From Oscarella lobularis (lineage: Eukaryota; Porifera; Homoscleromorpha; Homosclerophorida; Oscarellidae): a stretch of 64,000 nucleotides of DNA. Positions 47,620-61,062 of this stretch are shown piece after piece. The translations under genes and the position numbers were made by a program. The stretch spans positions 1,302,001 through 1,366,000 of the forward strand of contig NC_089185.1 of assembly GCF_947507565.1 (NCBI RefSeq), read 5' to 3'. The notes under the pieces were generated by a model. It was not told where the DNA came from. It was given only the letters and a program-made list of their open reading frames with translations, and did no database searches. How positions within the stretch are numbered: the first letter of the stretch is position 1; every line of letters starts with the position of its first letter.

Positions 47620-48109
47620 AGAGCGGACAGCGGCATGGCGAACGTATTAAAATTGAAACTGTACTCCTTTCTTATTTTTTGTATTACATTATCTATGTAT
47701 ATGTAGTCAGGAGTCTTAAGTCTTAATTAATAATTACGTAATAAAGCCGTGCACCCTCACCTCACAGTCTCAACGTTGATAATCATGCTAGGGAATGTGG
47801 CATGAAAGTCTTGGAACTGATAAGAATGAAACTGAAGTTTAACTGGACAGTTATTTGATACTTGTGCGTTCATAGGCGTGGAACGATGGGCTTGAGCCAC
47901 CAAAGCTATCAGAGATATGTTCATATTTCATTTCATGTCATTTTCAGTGCTGTTTTTCAGACAGTTTTACCTCTAAATCTTCTAATGAGGCTGTCTCCCT
48001 TTTTTTTGTACAATTAATAATCAACTGTTTTTGTTTTCCAAAGTTGCGGACACAAGCATAATAAATTTATGGCGTCACACATGAATCCCTTGCGCAATGA
48101 TTTTCTTGA
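47620..48109. other. Convergent 3' intergenic stretch
   Basis: AT-rich 490 bases between the ends of the Ig-nuclease-kinase gene and MED6. AATAAA-like sites occur (for example AATAAAGC near 47740 on the plus strand). No gene seen. Confidence 0.5.
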
Positions 48110-48820
48110 TTATTTATTACTAGGCCACATATCTGCATCAAGTTTTCTTTTCTTTGCTGAAGAAAATCTGCCATCTTTCTCCTTAATCCCATTCGTCTTT
48201 TCATTACCTCCACTCACTTGCTTGCTCTGCCCAACGGAGACCGGTTTTCCGCCCGAGCCACCCTCAACGACCCTCGGCGGAAAAGCGTCCTTCAATTTAC
48301 CGAGCAACATATCGACTCGACGTCGCTGAAACGTCGACGCACGCAATCGCGCCGCCGCCGCCGCATCGGCCGTCTCCTTCCGCCCCGCTTCCGGGTCGGC
48401 GGCAGAGCGACGAGAAGTCTTCGCAAGCGTTTCGTCGAAAGCAGATTGAAGTCGACACAAGGCGGTCGTCAATCGGCTATTGATAATAGCGCATAGATCG
48501 GGCGCTTGATAAACGGTGCCCATGAGGATGTAATAGTCGGCGAGCGGCGTTACTTGGTTGATTGAGTGACGATGCTGCTTGCGTATGACGTAGAGAGCGG
48601 GCGCCTGTTCGTGAAGGAGCGCGTATTCGACGCCCGTCATTGTCGTCATTTGGTTTGGATCGAGATTTTGCATTTTTATCATTTCGTTGTTGCATTTGCG
48701 ATCGTAGAAGGGATTCGTCTCTTGCGAGAAGTATTCCAGGACGTTGCTCGGGTTTAGAAAGGGTATCCACGCGCTGTCGCGCCATGAAATGGTCAATTGG
48801 GAGCGATCGTACTCGGCCAT
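48110..48820 (-). CDS. MED6: Mediator subunit 6
   Basis: MED6 is a head-module subunit of the Mediator complex, bridging activators to RNA polymerase II. The single exon codes for 236 residues, near the 246 of human MED6. Signature blocks are ISWRDSAWIPFLN, VLEYFS, NPFYDRKCNNE, VEYALLHEQAP, PLADYYILMGTVYQAPDL and INSRLTTAL, followed by the FQRRRVD segment and a Lys-rich C-terminus. The middle has an Ala/Arg-rich linker (ETADAAAAARLRAS). No intron is present, in contrast to most neighbours. Confidence 0.96.
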   Translation of the reverse strand: MAEYDRSQLTISWRDSAWIPFLNPSNVLEYFSQETNPFYDRKCNNEMIKMQNLDPNQMTTMTGVEYALLHEQAPALYVIRKQHRHSINQVTPLADYYILMGTVYQAPDLCAIINSRLTTALCRLQSAFDETLAKTSRRSAADPEAGRKETADAAAAARLRASTFQRRRVDMLLGKLKDAFPPRVVEGGSGGKPVSVGQSKQVSGGNEKTNGIKEKDGRFSSAKKRKLDADMWPSNK

Positions 48821-49683
48821 CAGAAATCAGAACGGAAGGGCGGTAAAGCGCGCTAAAGGCTGCTGTTTCTCGCTTGTTCTCGCTGTCAGAACAGAGACTC
48901 TAAGCCTTCAGGAGAAAAAATTTAAGCGGCGAGCAGCTTTCAGTCTAGCGCTGAATTTTACTACTCACTGAGCCTGTCATTGCCACAGCCTACCTACTAG
49001 TAGTACTACTGACATCTACTCGCTGACAGTATATTAGCACAGTAGTCAGAACACAACCACTTGCCTCCACAGCTATTTTGAACACGATGCTAGATCGTGA
49101 ATCATGTTTATGGATACCGGTGGTCTAGATTTGGCTCGCAATGCACTGCATGGCCGCGGTCATGACATGCAGAAAATGCGCATGAACTGGATGTGGCCCG
49201 CGGGAATCCGGCAACCGGATTTGGCAAGCGACTCATCTTCCGTTCTTCGAAAGAATGAACAGTCGAACGGCTTCTATGACTAGTCAATGATATTCCATTC
49301 AGTTTTCTGTACCTTGACAGACGATATTTCGTGGGGACAGCAGATGATTCTGGTGCCTGTCACCCCCAACTTGATTGAAAGCTAGCGCATGAGAAAGACG
49401 GTGAGCGCTACAAGGGTCTAAGACGTTCTGTTGACAAATCTCGCCATGGTCACCTAGCTTGTGACGTCCTAATTCGATTTCGAGTTGGATGCACAATTAC
49501 GTCAGGCAGTAAACGTCTCTCCGAATCCCGCTTTATGGATCAGAAAAGGGCGTGGGCTGCAGACATAATCATGACGCACGTCAGCAATGAAGTCGACATG
49601 CACGCACCCACCTTGACCACTCTGTTGACAGCAACAGACGAGGGGTCGTACGTCAGTCAGACGTTCAAGTTCTCTTGAGAGCA
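48821..49683. other. Divergent intergenic region, MED6 and HUNK-like
   Basis: About 860 bases between opposed starts. Contains CTACTAGTAGTACTAC-like palindromic sequence near 49000. No coding or RNA gene is recognised; it should hold both promoters and perhaps untranslated leader of the kinase gene. Confidence 0.5.
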
Positions 49684-51823
49684 ATGACACATTCGGCAGC
49701 AAAAGGAAAGCAAATCGAAGGCTATCTTCTAGGAAAAACTATTGGAGAAGGCTCGTTTGCAAAAGTCAAAGAGGCAGTCCACAAGCTAACAAACCAGAAA
49801 GTGAACTCCTCTCTATACCTGACATTGCCAGTCCATTCAATCCCGTTGCCTCACAGGTCGCCGTAAAAATCATTGACAAGGCTATCATGAAGGGTAGTGA
49901 CTACCTGCAGCGCACCTTCCGGCGCGAAGCACTGATGTTACAAAAGTTGAACCACAAGAATGTCGTTCGGCTCTATGAAGTCCTCGAAACGGAAAACCAT
50001 TTCTATCTCGTCACCGAGCTCGTCTCCGGCGGAGAGCTGATGAATTATATCTGTGCACGACAGCGGATCGACGAGAAGGAAACGCGAAAGTACATGCGAC
50101 AAATCGTTTCTGCCGTCGAGTACATGCACAAGGCCGGAGTCATTCACAGGTAAATTCTGCTACCGCGCACATGCGTCGTTTGCAGCGCGGCGTGCACGAG
50201 CGAGGTTTCCTAATGGGGTTCGTGACCTTGGCTAAAAGGATGCCTCAAAGTGAATCTCGTTAGTGCCTGGTGCAGCTGCACACCGAATGCATTATGCATG
50301 AATCCGAGCGTTATCGGGGACAGCACTAAGCGCCGCAGTTTAGCAGAAACTTCAATGCTATTCATTGACGTACTAGCAAACAGCACTAATTTCGTTTGCA
50401 ATAGAGATCTCAAGGTTGAAAATTTGCTCTTGGATGAGAACAACGATATTAAAATCATAGGTACAGTACAGTTTCGCTTAGCCATTCGTGCTAAAACCGA
50501 TTACCAACCCACTGACTAGATTTTGGACTCAGTAACACGCTCGGGGAGGGCGGGCATCTAATGACGCAGTGCGGATCGCCTGCGTATGCGGCACCAGAGG
50601 TGTTCTGCCAAAAGCAGTACGGTGCAGCTGTCGACGTGTGGAGCATGTAAGCGTCAAGATCGCATCTCTGACCAATTTAAACCGGTTTCTCAATTAACAG
50701 AGGCATCAATATGTATGCAATGCTGACGGGCGAGCTACCCTTTCACGTCGAACCCATTAACCTGACAGCGCTGCACGCGCAGATACTTATGGGAGCCAAA
50801 ATTCCGGACCATCTATCGTCGTGTAAGTTTAGACACAGAATCAATTTCCAAACTTTGCATCGATAAAATACTGCATGAGATGCAAATGAGCGGATCTGCG
50901 CTCAAGAATGGAGCGAATGGAGCGCAGATCTTAGGAGAAATCTTTGGCAAAATCACTAACCGTGCGGTTCTTCTCTAGCGTGCCAAGACCTACTCCACCA
51001 GCTCCTACAACTCCGCGAGGACAAAAGGATCAAAGTGGCCGAAATTATGCAACACGCGTGGATAACAAACGACGGCGCCGATCCGCTGACGTCCGAACCC
51101 TTTCCCAACTTCCCCTACGCCCAAGATATCGACGAGCGCCTGCTCTCGCGAATGATTGACCATTGGGGATACGAGCGAGAGCAGACGGTCAAGTGCATCT
51201 GCGAAAATCGCGCGTCGCGCGCGACGGCGACCTATTATCTCATGCACCGCATGGTCAAGAGACTGCGCGCCGTACGCATGTGCTATTCTGACAGCCAATT
51301 GATGAGCGCCGAATCGGCGCACGTCGCGAGCCGACCGAATGGCAAGTCGCGCAGCTGCGAACTCGGTCCGACGACAACGACTACGACCGCGGCGGTGCAG
51401 CCGCGGGAAGACGGAAGGAAGTTTCGATCGCGTCGAGCGACCATCATGACGGACAGACGACTTGGAGTTTTTGATGGGGGGAAGAGTCGACGGGACGGTG
51501 TCACAACTGCCGAGCAGCACGCGATGGCGACGACGGCGGCGGCGGCGCCAGGAAAAGAGCGACGAGGATTCGTTTTCAAACGAGTAAGAAATGCGATGAT
51601 CTCAGAGCGCTTTCCCTAGACGGTTATTTTACAGAAAGACGCTCTGAAACTGAATAAAAACAAGCAGAGGGTATTACCGCTCGAATCAACGGCGAATGAC
51701 CCGTTGGTGTTGCCGTCGTTAGCCCAGCCGTCGTTGGAACCGAAGCCCCCGCCTTTTCCTCGTTCGCAATGTCAAAAGAGACGTTCGGCATATGCAAACA
51801 CAAGATCAATTGTAAAGATATAA
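49684..51823 (+). CDS. HUNK: HUNK-like serine/threonine kinase (AMPK-related)
   Basis: AMPK-related kinase. Exons include 49684-49800, 49857-50149, from 50405, and others to the stop at 51821-51823. The kinase is complete across exons: GEGSFAKV (glycine loop), VAVKIID (Lys), [11 protein letters not shown] (catalytic loop), DFGLSN (metal site), [10 protein letters not shown] (activation segment, with Thr/Ser replaced context MTQCGSP) and [14 protein letters not shown]. The last two are close to the vertebrate HUNK sequence rather than SNRK or MARK. A UBA-like segment follows ([26 protein letters not shown]). The C-terminal region is basic and Thr/Ala-rich, shorter than in vertebrates. The intron at 50150-50404 is longer than usual. 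ARL6 starts 118 bases downstream. Confidence 0.88.
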
Positions 51824-51940
51824 ATTTATGCTATTTTGATTCTAAATATATACAGCTAATTATTACTCACGTGCCGCGTTCTCGCGTCCGGGTGCTTCGA
51901 AAATCGGCGAGTACTGCGTACGCTAACCGTGACCAAGGCG

Positions 51941-52860
<920 letters not shown>

Positions 52861-53292
52861 TTCTGTGCGGTGTGAATTCTCAATGCAGTGTACAATTTGA
52901 CATCTGAGATTCCGCCAGTTGACTCAGTTTCTTTGCAATTGTTTCCTAAATTAAATTACTAAATGCTTGACGTACCTCCATAAGTCGTGATAGCTATCCT
53001 ATGGAGAAGGCTAAAGATTTGTCCCGAGAAAGCGGATTCTCTCACCTTCAGACGCGTCGTCGCACTACTGTAGGGCTGTACCATGTTAGCACAACAGAAA
53101 TGAAAGATGGATGCTCTTTGGGATCTGCACCTAAGCCGCAAGTGGGCCACCTGGCTGGGCGTCAAATTAGCACTGTACCTGGTGGAGGAATCAAAGGCTC
53201 ACCCACACCAGCTGCTCCTGGTTAAACATCTTCATGAGGGAACCTTAGCTTTGATATTTTTTCTTCATGCAACTCAGCAGAACGTTTCCTTG
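52861..53292. other. Convergent 3' stretch, ARL6 and ATE1
   Basis: About 430 bases between the ends of ARL6 and ATE1. ORFs here have no family features. No gene seen. Confidence 0.5.
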
Positions 53293-55301
<2,009 letters not shown>

Positions 55302-55637
55302 AGTCGCCTAGCGTGCGCTCTTGCATTCCGAACTGCCTTCTTATTGTCTTGTTGTCACCTCTTCAGCTGAGGCGCAATTTTTGCGTGCGAAGGCGATAGT
55401 ACACTTTATTTTGCGCAAAAACGAACAACAAGCGCACGGAAATAATAAACGTGCGACTACGCAAAATTTTTTCCCTCTGTAACTACGGGACGTTCGAAGG
55501 AAGTATCGACGTGACGAATCACAAGTAGGCCATTCTTCTCACGTGACCGAGCAACAAAAGGCGATCGATCGTTCGTATCACACACCGGCTTCTCTGTTCA
55601 TTCCTTCAATTCACACGACTCGCGAAGACGAAGAAGA
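55302..55637. promoter_or_regulatory. Divergent promoter, ATE1 and class C receptor
   Basis: About 336 bases between opposed starts, so both promoters lie here. A CACGTGA E-box is at about 55539-55545. Confidence 0.45.
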
Positions 55638-58396
55638 ATGCGTCTCGGCGCCTACATCGCTTTCGTCGCTTCTCTGACCGTCGTTCGGGGTGCAATCCGC
55701 GGACCGTGCGAATCGTGTAACGCCACCCTCCTCGATCGCGTCGGCGACATCGTTTTCGGCGGTCTCTTTCCTGTTCACAAAATCAGCGACGACGGCAAAT
55801 GCGTACAAGATCGCACAACGGTGCGCCAATTCGGATTCGAACGATTGGAGGCGATGCGATTCGCCATCGATCAAATCAACAGCGACGAAGCGCTACTGCC
55901 GAACATTACGTTAGGCTACGAAATGCGCGATACGTGTTCGGATGCCGATTACGCTTTGCGTCAGTCGCTTAACTTTCTGAATACTGACGACAGCAAGACA
56001 CCGTCGTTGGGCGTGGTCGGCGCGGCTTCTTCCGGGATATCTATCAGAGTCACAGACTTGCTAAATCTTTTCTTCGTGCCGTTGATTAGTTACGCGTCGA
56101 CGAGCGCGACGCTAAGCGATTCGAAGAGATATCCGTATTTCTTTCGATCGATTCCGTCTGACGAATTCCAAGCGACGGCCATGGTTGCCATAGCAAAGAA
56201 GTACAACTGGACCTACGTGCACGGGGTGCATTCTTTGGATGCTTACGGCAAGGATGGTTTTAAGGCGTTTAGAACGAAGGCTACGGAAGCGAGCATTGAT
56301 GTTGGCCTCAATGTTGGAATAGACAAAGATGCCTCATTGTCTGAAGTGCAGAAGGAATTAGAAGTCCTTGAAGAGTCATCATCGGGAAGCGGCAATTCGT
56401 CAGTGTATCAGAACGGCAGTGTCATCGTCATGTTTTGTCACTTGGATGTGGCTCAAAAGGTTCTCTACGTCGTTTCAAGGACGCCCAAACTCAAAAGCAG
56501 AGGTTTCACGTTCATTGGTAGCGATTCTTGGGGTGATAAAGATGAAGTGTTGACCTATGAATCGGAAGATATGACAGACGTGGCGCGAGGTCTCATTTCC
56601 GTCATCCCCTCTCAAATCAAAGTCGAATCTTACAACGCGCACATGGCCAACTTGAATCCGTCGAACTACAAAACGAACGAATGGTTTCTTCACTATTACG
56701 ATTCCAAACTGGAGTGTGTCTATCCGAATTGCAGTGAAACTTTGTCTGCTGATCTGTCGTACGATTCAAAAGTTGCCTTCGTTCTTGACGCTGTCAACGC
56801 ATATGCTCGCGCACTTCACAATCTTCTGCTGGGCAAGTGCAATGGCAATGGCAATCTCAACTCGTCGTGTTTTAGACAACGGTTGGCTGAATGCCAGATG
56901 GAAATAGAAACCTGTGGTCAAGAATTCAAAACTTCTCTCGAAAACGTCACCTTCCGGTCGGAATCCAAAGAGCCGTTTTCCTTTGACAAAAACGGCGATT
57001 TTATAAACGCCGAATACGACGTCAAAAATCTACAAGTTCAAAACGGAAGTCATAGTTTTAAAACTGTTGGATTATGGATAGGCGGCGAAGGCCTCGGCCG
57101 ACTGAACGTAGCAGACATCATATGGCATGACGGAAATACACCTCCTTCGTCCGTGTGCAGCGATCCCTGCGGAGAGGGAGTTCTACGAGAAGCCGTGAAA
57201 AAACCTAACGAACGTAGCGAGACGTTCCTGACGTGCTGGATATGCAAGGGAAAATGTGAAGTCCACCATTACCTTGACTTGTCTGGTAGTTCGTATGGCG
57301 ATTGCAAGAAATGTCCAGATAATCAGACGTCTAACGACGCTCGCACCGGCTGCGTCCCACTGGAGATCACTTATCTTCATTGGGGAGACGGTCTCGCTAT
57401 ATTTGTCATCATTCTGGCTGTTATTGGATGCATCCTGGTCGTCCTCACGCTAATTGCGTTTGGTCTCAGGTGGCACACGCCGCTCGTCATGGCATCAAGT
57501 CGAGAACTAAGCGTCATTATGCTGCTTGGCATGCTATTATCCTATCTGCTCACCTTCGTCTTCGTCGCCAAGCCGACAGACGTTACGTGCGGAATTCAGC
57601 GCTTCTTTTTCGGCGTCTTTCTCTCCATCATCTTCGGCGCTCTTCTCATCAAGACCAATCGCATATCGAGGCTGTTCAATCGCTCGGCGTCCGTTCAGCG
57701 TCCAAGCTGCATCAGCCCTAGCAGTCAGCTGATCTTAACGGGTCTTATAGTCGTCGGTGCGTGCGCAATAAGCGTCGTCTGGCTGGTGATTGCCAACCCC
57801 TATGCCGTATCGGATTCCTCCAGAAAAAACGTAGAGGTCAATCTCAAGTGCAAGCATCTCATTGATTACGGCACCCTCGTGTCTTGGCTATATATTCTCG
57901 GTCTGATTGTCGTCTGCATCGTCTATGCCTACAAGACGAGAAAAATACCCGAAAATTTCAAAGAAACGCTCTTTATCAACTTTGCCGCCTATGCCGAATT
58001 GATCATCTGGCTCGCTTTCATAGCCGTCGGCATAGTGACCACTCCCCAACAGCGTCCCGCGTTCATGTCCCTCGCGATGACGCTGACGGCTTCAGCTGCC
58101 TGGGGCTGTCTCTTTCTTCCAAAGCTCTACATCATTCTCCTTCGTCCGGAGAGAAACGTCAGGCAGCCAACCATGAGGAGACCGTCAAGGGGAACGGGCG
58201 CCGAGATGAGTCGGCACTTCAGCAAAGGAACGAATAGCTTGAGCGACCGACAGGCTGCCTATGCGGTGAACAACAGCACAGACGAAGGTAAATTAGTTTT
58301 ATGTCATGGGGCGTAGAGTATGAAAATAATAGTAACTATTTTATAGATAAGTCTGCTATTGCAAATAACCAGTCGCTTACCACCAATTCAAGTTAG
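55638..58396 (+). CDS. Metabotropic glutamate receptor-like GPCR
   Basis: Class C G-protein-coupled receptor. It starts with a signal peptide (MRLGAYIAFVASLTVVRG), then a Venus flytrap domain (about residues 35-490), a Cys-rich linker (CWICKGKCEV, DCKKCPDNQ) and seven membrane helices (about residues 585-840). Exon 1 is 55638-58287; a 59-base intron leads to a last exon 58347-58396 coding for about 15 residues. In the ligand domain, GAASSGISI, SYASTSATLSD, DAYGKDG and GSDSWGD line up with the mGluR residues that hold the amino-acid part of glutamate (Ser, Thr, Tyr and Asp). The Cys-rich linker looks shorter than in vertebrate mGluRs. It is closer to mGluR than to GABA-B or calcium-sensing receptors; ligand is inferred. 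Confidence 0.88.
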
Positions 58397-58595
58397 GCCT
58401 CTCTAAGAAACTTGCAAGTGTGTGCCACTTTTTTTCGTCTTCCGAATTTTAGATCTTATCAATTAGTTTTGTCTTGTTTGAATTTTTAGGTGTCTGTGTA
58501 TTTAGGTTAAGGCTTGTTGAGTTTACTAAAAAAAGAACGGCTTCTTCACTCAATCAGTTAATTGCATCAACGTCATTTTAGCAAAGGATTACTGT

Positions 58596-60123
58596 TTAGT
58601 AGCATTCAGAACAGTAAACGACGCCTTCTCGGTGAAGAAAGCCTTCACCGACAAGTGACTTGTCACATGAGACACACTTAAAGCATGTCTCATGCCAATG
58701 GAAGTCACTATAGGATACGTAAGATAGGCTCGCTTCAATCTGCAATCCGCAGGACTTGCACACTTTGGCAAAGGCCCTATTGTAGCAATCAATGCAGACA
58801 TTCTTCACGTCGTCGATGACAGCAAACTGTTTGCCTGCCAAAGTGGTATGGCAATTTGTGCAACAGAAGCAGTGCTTGTGATACGTCACGTCACCGTGTC
58901 TGGCGCCTCCTACAATAAAGACGTGTACACATGTGTGCATAGATAGATGGATGGCCTTTTCTTCGTCAATGTGAGCCTCTCCCCCCACTTACCCTCATTT
59001 CCCAATGGTTTCTTGCAAGCGGCGCACTTCTCTCCAAATGAATCGTAGTAGCACGTGGAACAGTAAATACCGCTTTCGTGCTCCATGATGGGTTTCTTCA
59101 CCATCGACTCTTCGCACTTACCGCAAACGAAGCACGTCTCGTGCCAATGCTGACCACCCATCACCAAGGACTTCTCACCGGCACTAATGGACTTGTGACA
59201 TCGCGAGCACGATTTCCCGTGTTTCGTTTCAAAACACTCCTTACACAAGAGCGAGCCGTCTTGCTTGTAGAACTGCTGATTCGCCAGCGACTTGTTGCAG
59301 ACGTTACACTGGAAACAGGCGCTGTGCATGTGCTTCTCTTCGTACATGAGGTAGCGACTGTCGGCCGTGATGGGCTTTTGACAGACGCTGCAGCGTCTGG
59401 CCACCTTCTCGTCGTAGCACTCGTTGCAGAAGATGTTGCCCTCGTGACGCACGTACAAGTGACTTTTGCCGCCACTCGTCAGCGGCTCGTCGCACTCAAA
59501 ACAGCAGAAATGCTTGTCATGCCAGTTGGCGTCTTCAGCGACGGTGTACGATCCGGCGAAGATCAACTAAAGGCGACGACGGTGAGAAGAGATTCAGAGG
59601 CTGCCATTTCTTACTTCGTCGCAGCTGTGACATCTCGGAAACTGCGCTTCGCCGTAATGACGATGACACAGGACGGTTCCTTCACCGTCGAGGAAAAACG
59701 CAAAGCTAACCAATAGCTCGTCGCACTTTGAGCAGACGAAGCACTGCGGATGCCAGAAGAGATCCTTATCGAGGACCGAAGAAGTGACCATGATACTTCC
59801 CCGCTCAATAACATCAGAGCAGTGATAGCACTAGAAAAAATAAACACATAAAAACAACAGGTATACATATCCTCGCCCTTCTTCACCGTGATGTCGCCTA
59901 GTCCCGTCTCCCTGGCCTTGGCCACGTGCACGCCGTCGTTCATCTGACCCTTGTAGTCGCCCTGAACTCTCTTCTCCTCGTCGTTCAACTCGTGGCACTT
60001 GGTCGAATCCGAGTCGTGCGTTGGCATCTGATAGGCAATCTGCTTCAGCCAATAGTGCATGCCCTCTTCGCCCAATACAGGCCTCTTCTCGGCCGGCAAA
60101 TTGGCCATAAATTTCTCTATCTA

Positions 60124-60154
<31 letters not shown>

Positions 60155-60819
60155 ACTATACGTGGATTCTATTGAATTTCTTGCCAGCTTCTTGTCATTC
60201 AAGCCATCAGGAGTCCAACCGTAACGTTCCCCGCCTTCTTCACTAACACGCTCATCATCATCATCATCATTAACACCATCATCACCAAGACTTCCGCCCT
60301 CCTCCTCCTCCAAATCTTTCATTGTTTCATCGGTCACGGGAGGAGGCGGAGCCGGAAGTTCCTCCTCCACTAAGGCCATCTCCTCGATGATGTCAAGAGA
60401 CGGCGCGACGCTCTTCTTTACGGGACTCAATGGCGTCGGGGTTTCGATGATAGCGTGCTCTTCGCGTCGACACTTGCAATGCTGACACGTTTTTCTGCGA
60501 GAGCGTAACGCGGGTTAATTAGAAATTCCTTTGTTTTTTTTGTTCCGTTCGGAACGAGGATTACCTCCACACGTGAAGTTCAAAGCCGGGGCACTTGTCG
60601 CCGCACACGCGGCAAGGCTGGCCGCGATCGATTTCTTGTATTATAAGGCCCTAGACAGGCGATACGTGACGAGCCGGTGTCGAAGACGCGCGAAGAAGGA
60701 AGTAAGGAAAAGAGTGAGGGGGGGCTCACCCTTTTAGCCGCCTGTTTCTGAAACGCTTCCATCGACTTGACGGACGTGAATTTACGCGAGCGACTCAGTC
60801 CGTCGCCTTCGTTCGACAT
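58596..60819 (-). CDS. PET and six-LIM domain protein (testin/limpet-like)
   Basis: Cytoskeletal/focal adhesion type adaptor. The start at 60819 (MSNEGDGLSRSRKFTSVKSMEAFQKQAAKR) leads to CRVCGDKCPGFELHVWR and CQHCKCRREEH, the Cys-rich N-terminal pattern of testin. An acidic linker (near 60240-60330) follows, then the PET domain (YGWTPDGLNDKKL, MANLPAEKRPVLGEEGMHYWLKQ, PTHDSDSTKCHEL). After it are six LIM domains with regular CxxC, HxxC and CxxC/D zinc ligands, from about 59860 to 58600. Testin and prickle have three LIM domains; six after a PET domain resembles insect Limpet, a relative of vertebrate FHL proteins. About eight exons. Confidence 0.9.
60122..60156. repeat. (AAAT)n microsatellite
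   Basis: About eight tandem AAAT units lie in an intron of the PET-LIM gene between the acidic linker and PET exons. Confidence 0.9.
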
Positions 60820-61062
60820 TCCGATCCGGTTTAGGCTGAAGAAAAGCAGCCGGAAGTCTGAGAATGCTCGTCTAACGTGCGCGACGTCGCTGACATCCCG
60901 TACACCGCTCCCGCGAGCCGGACATACCGCCGGACATGCAGAAATAAAAAGAAACGTTGACATTCAAGAACAAAAGTGCTACAGACATACAGCAGTAGTA
61001 ATAATCCTGTTACAGAACATTCACACACAGTCAGAGTGTTTTCAAGTCATCAACTGAAGCAT

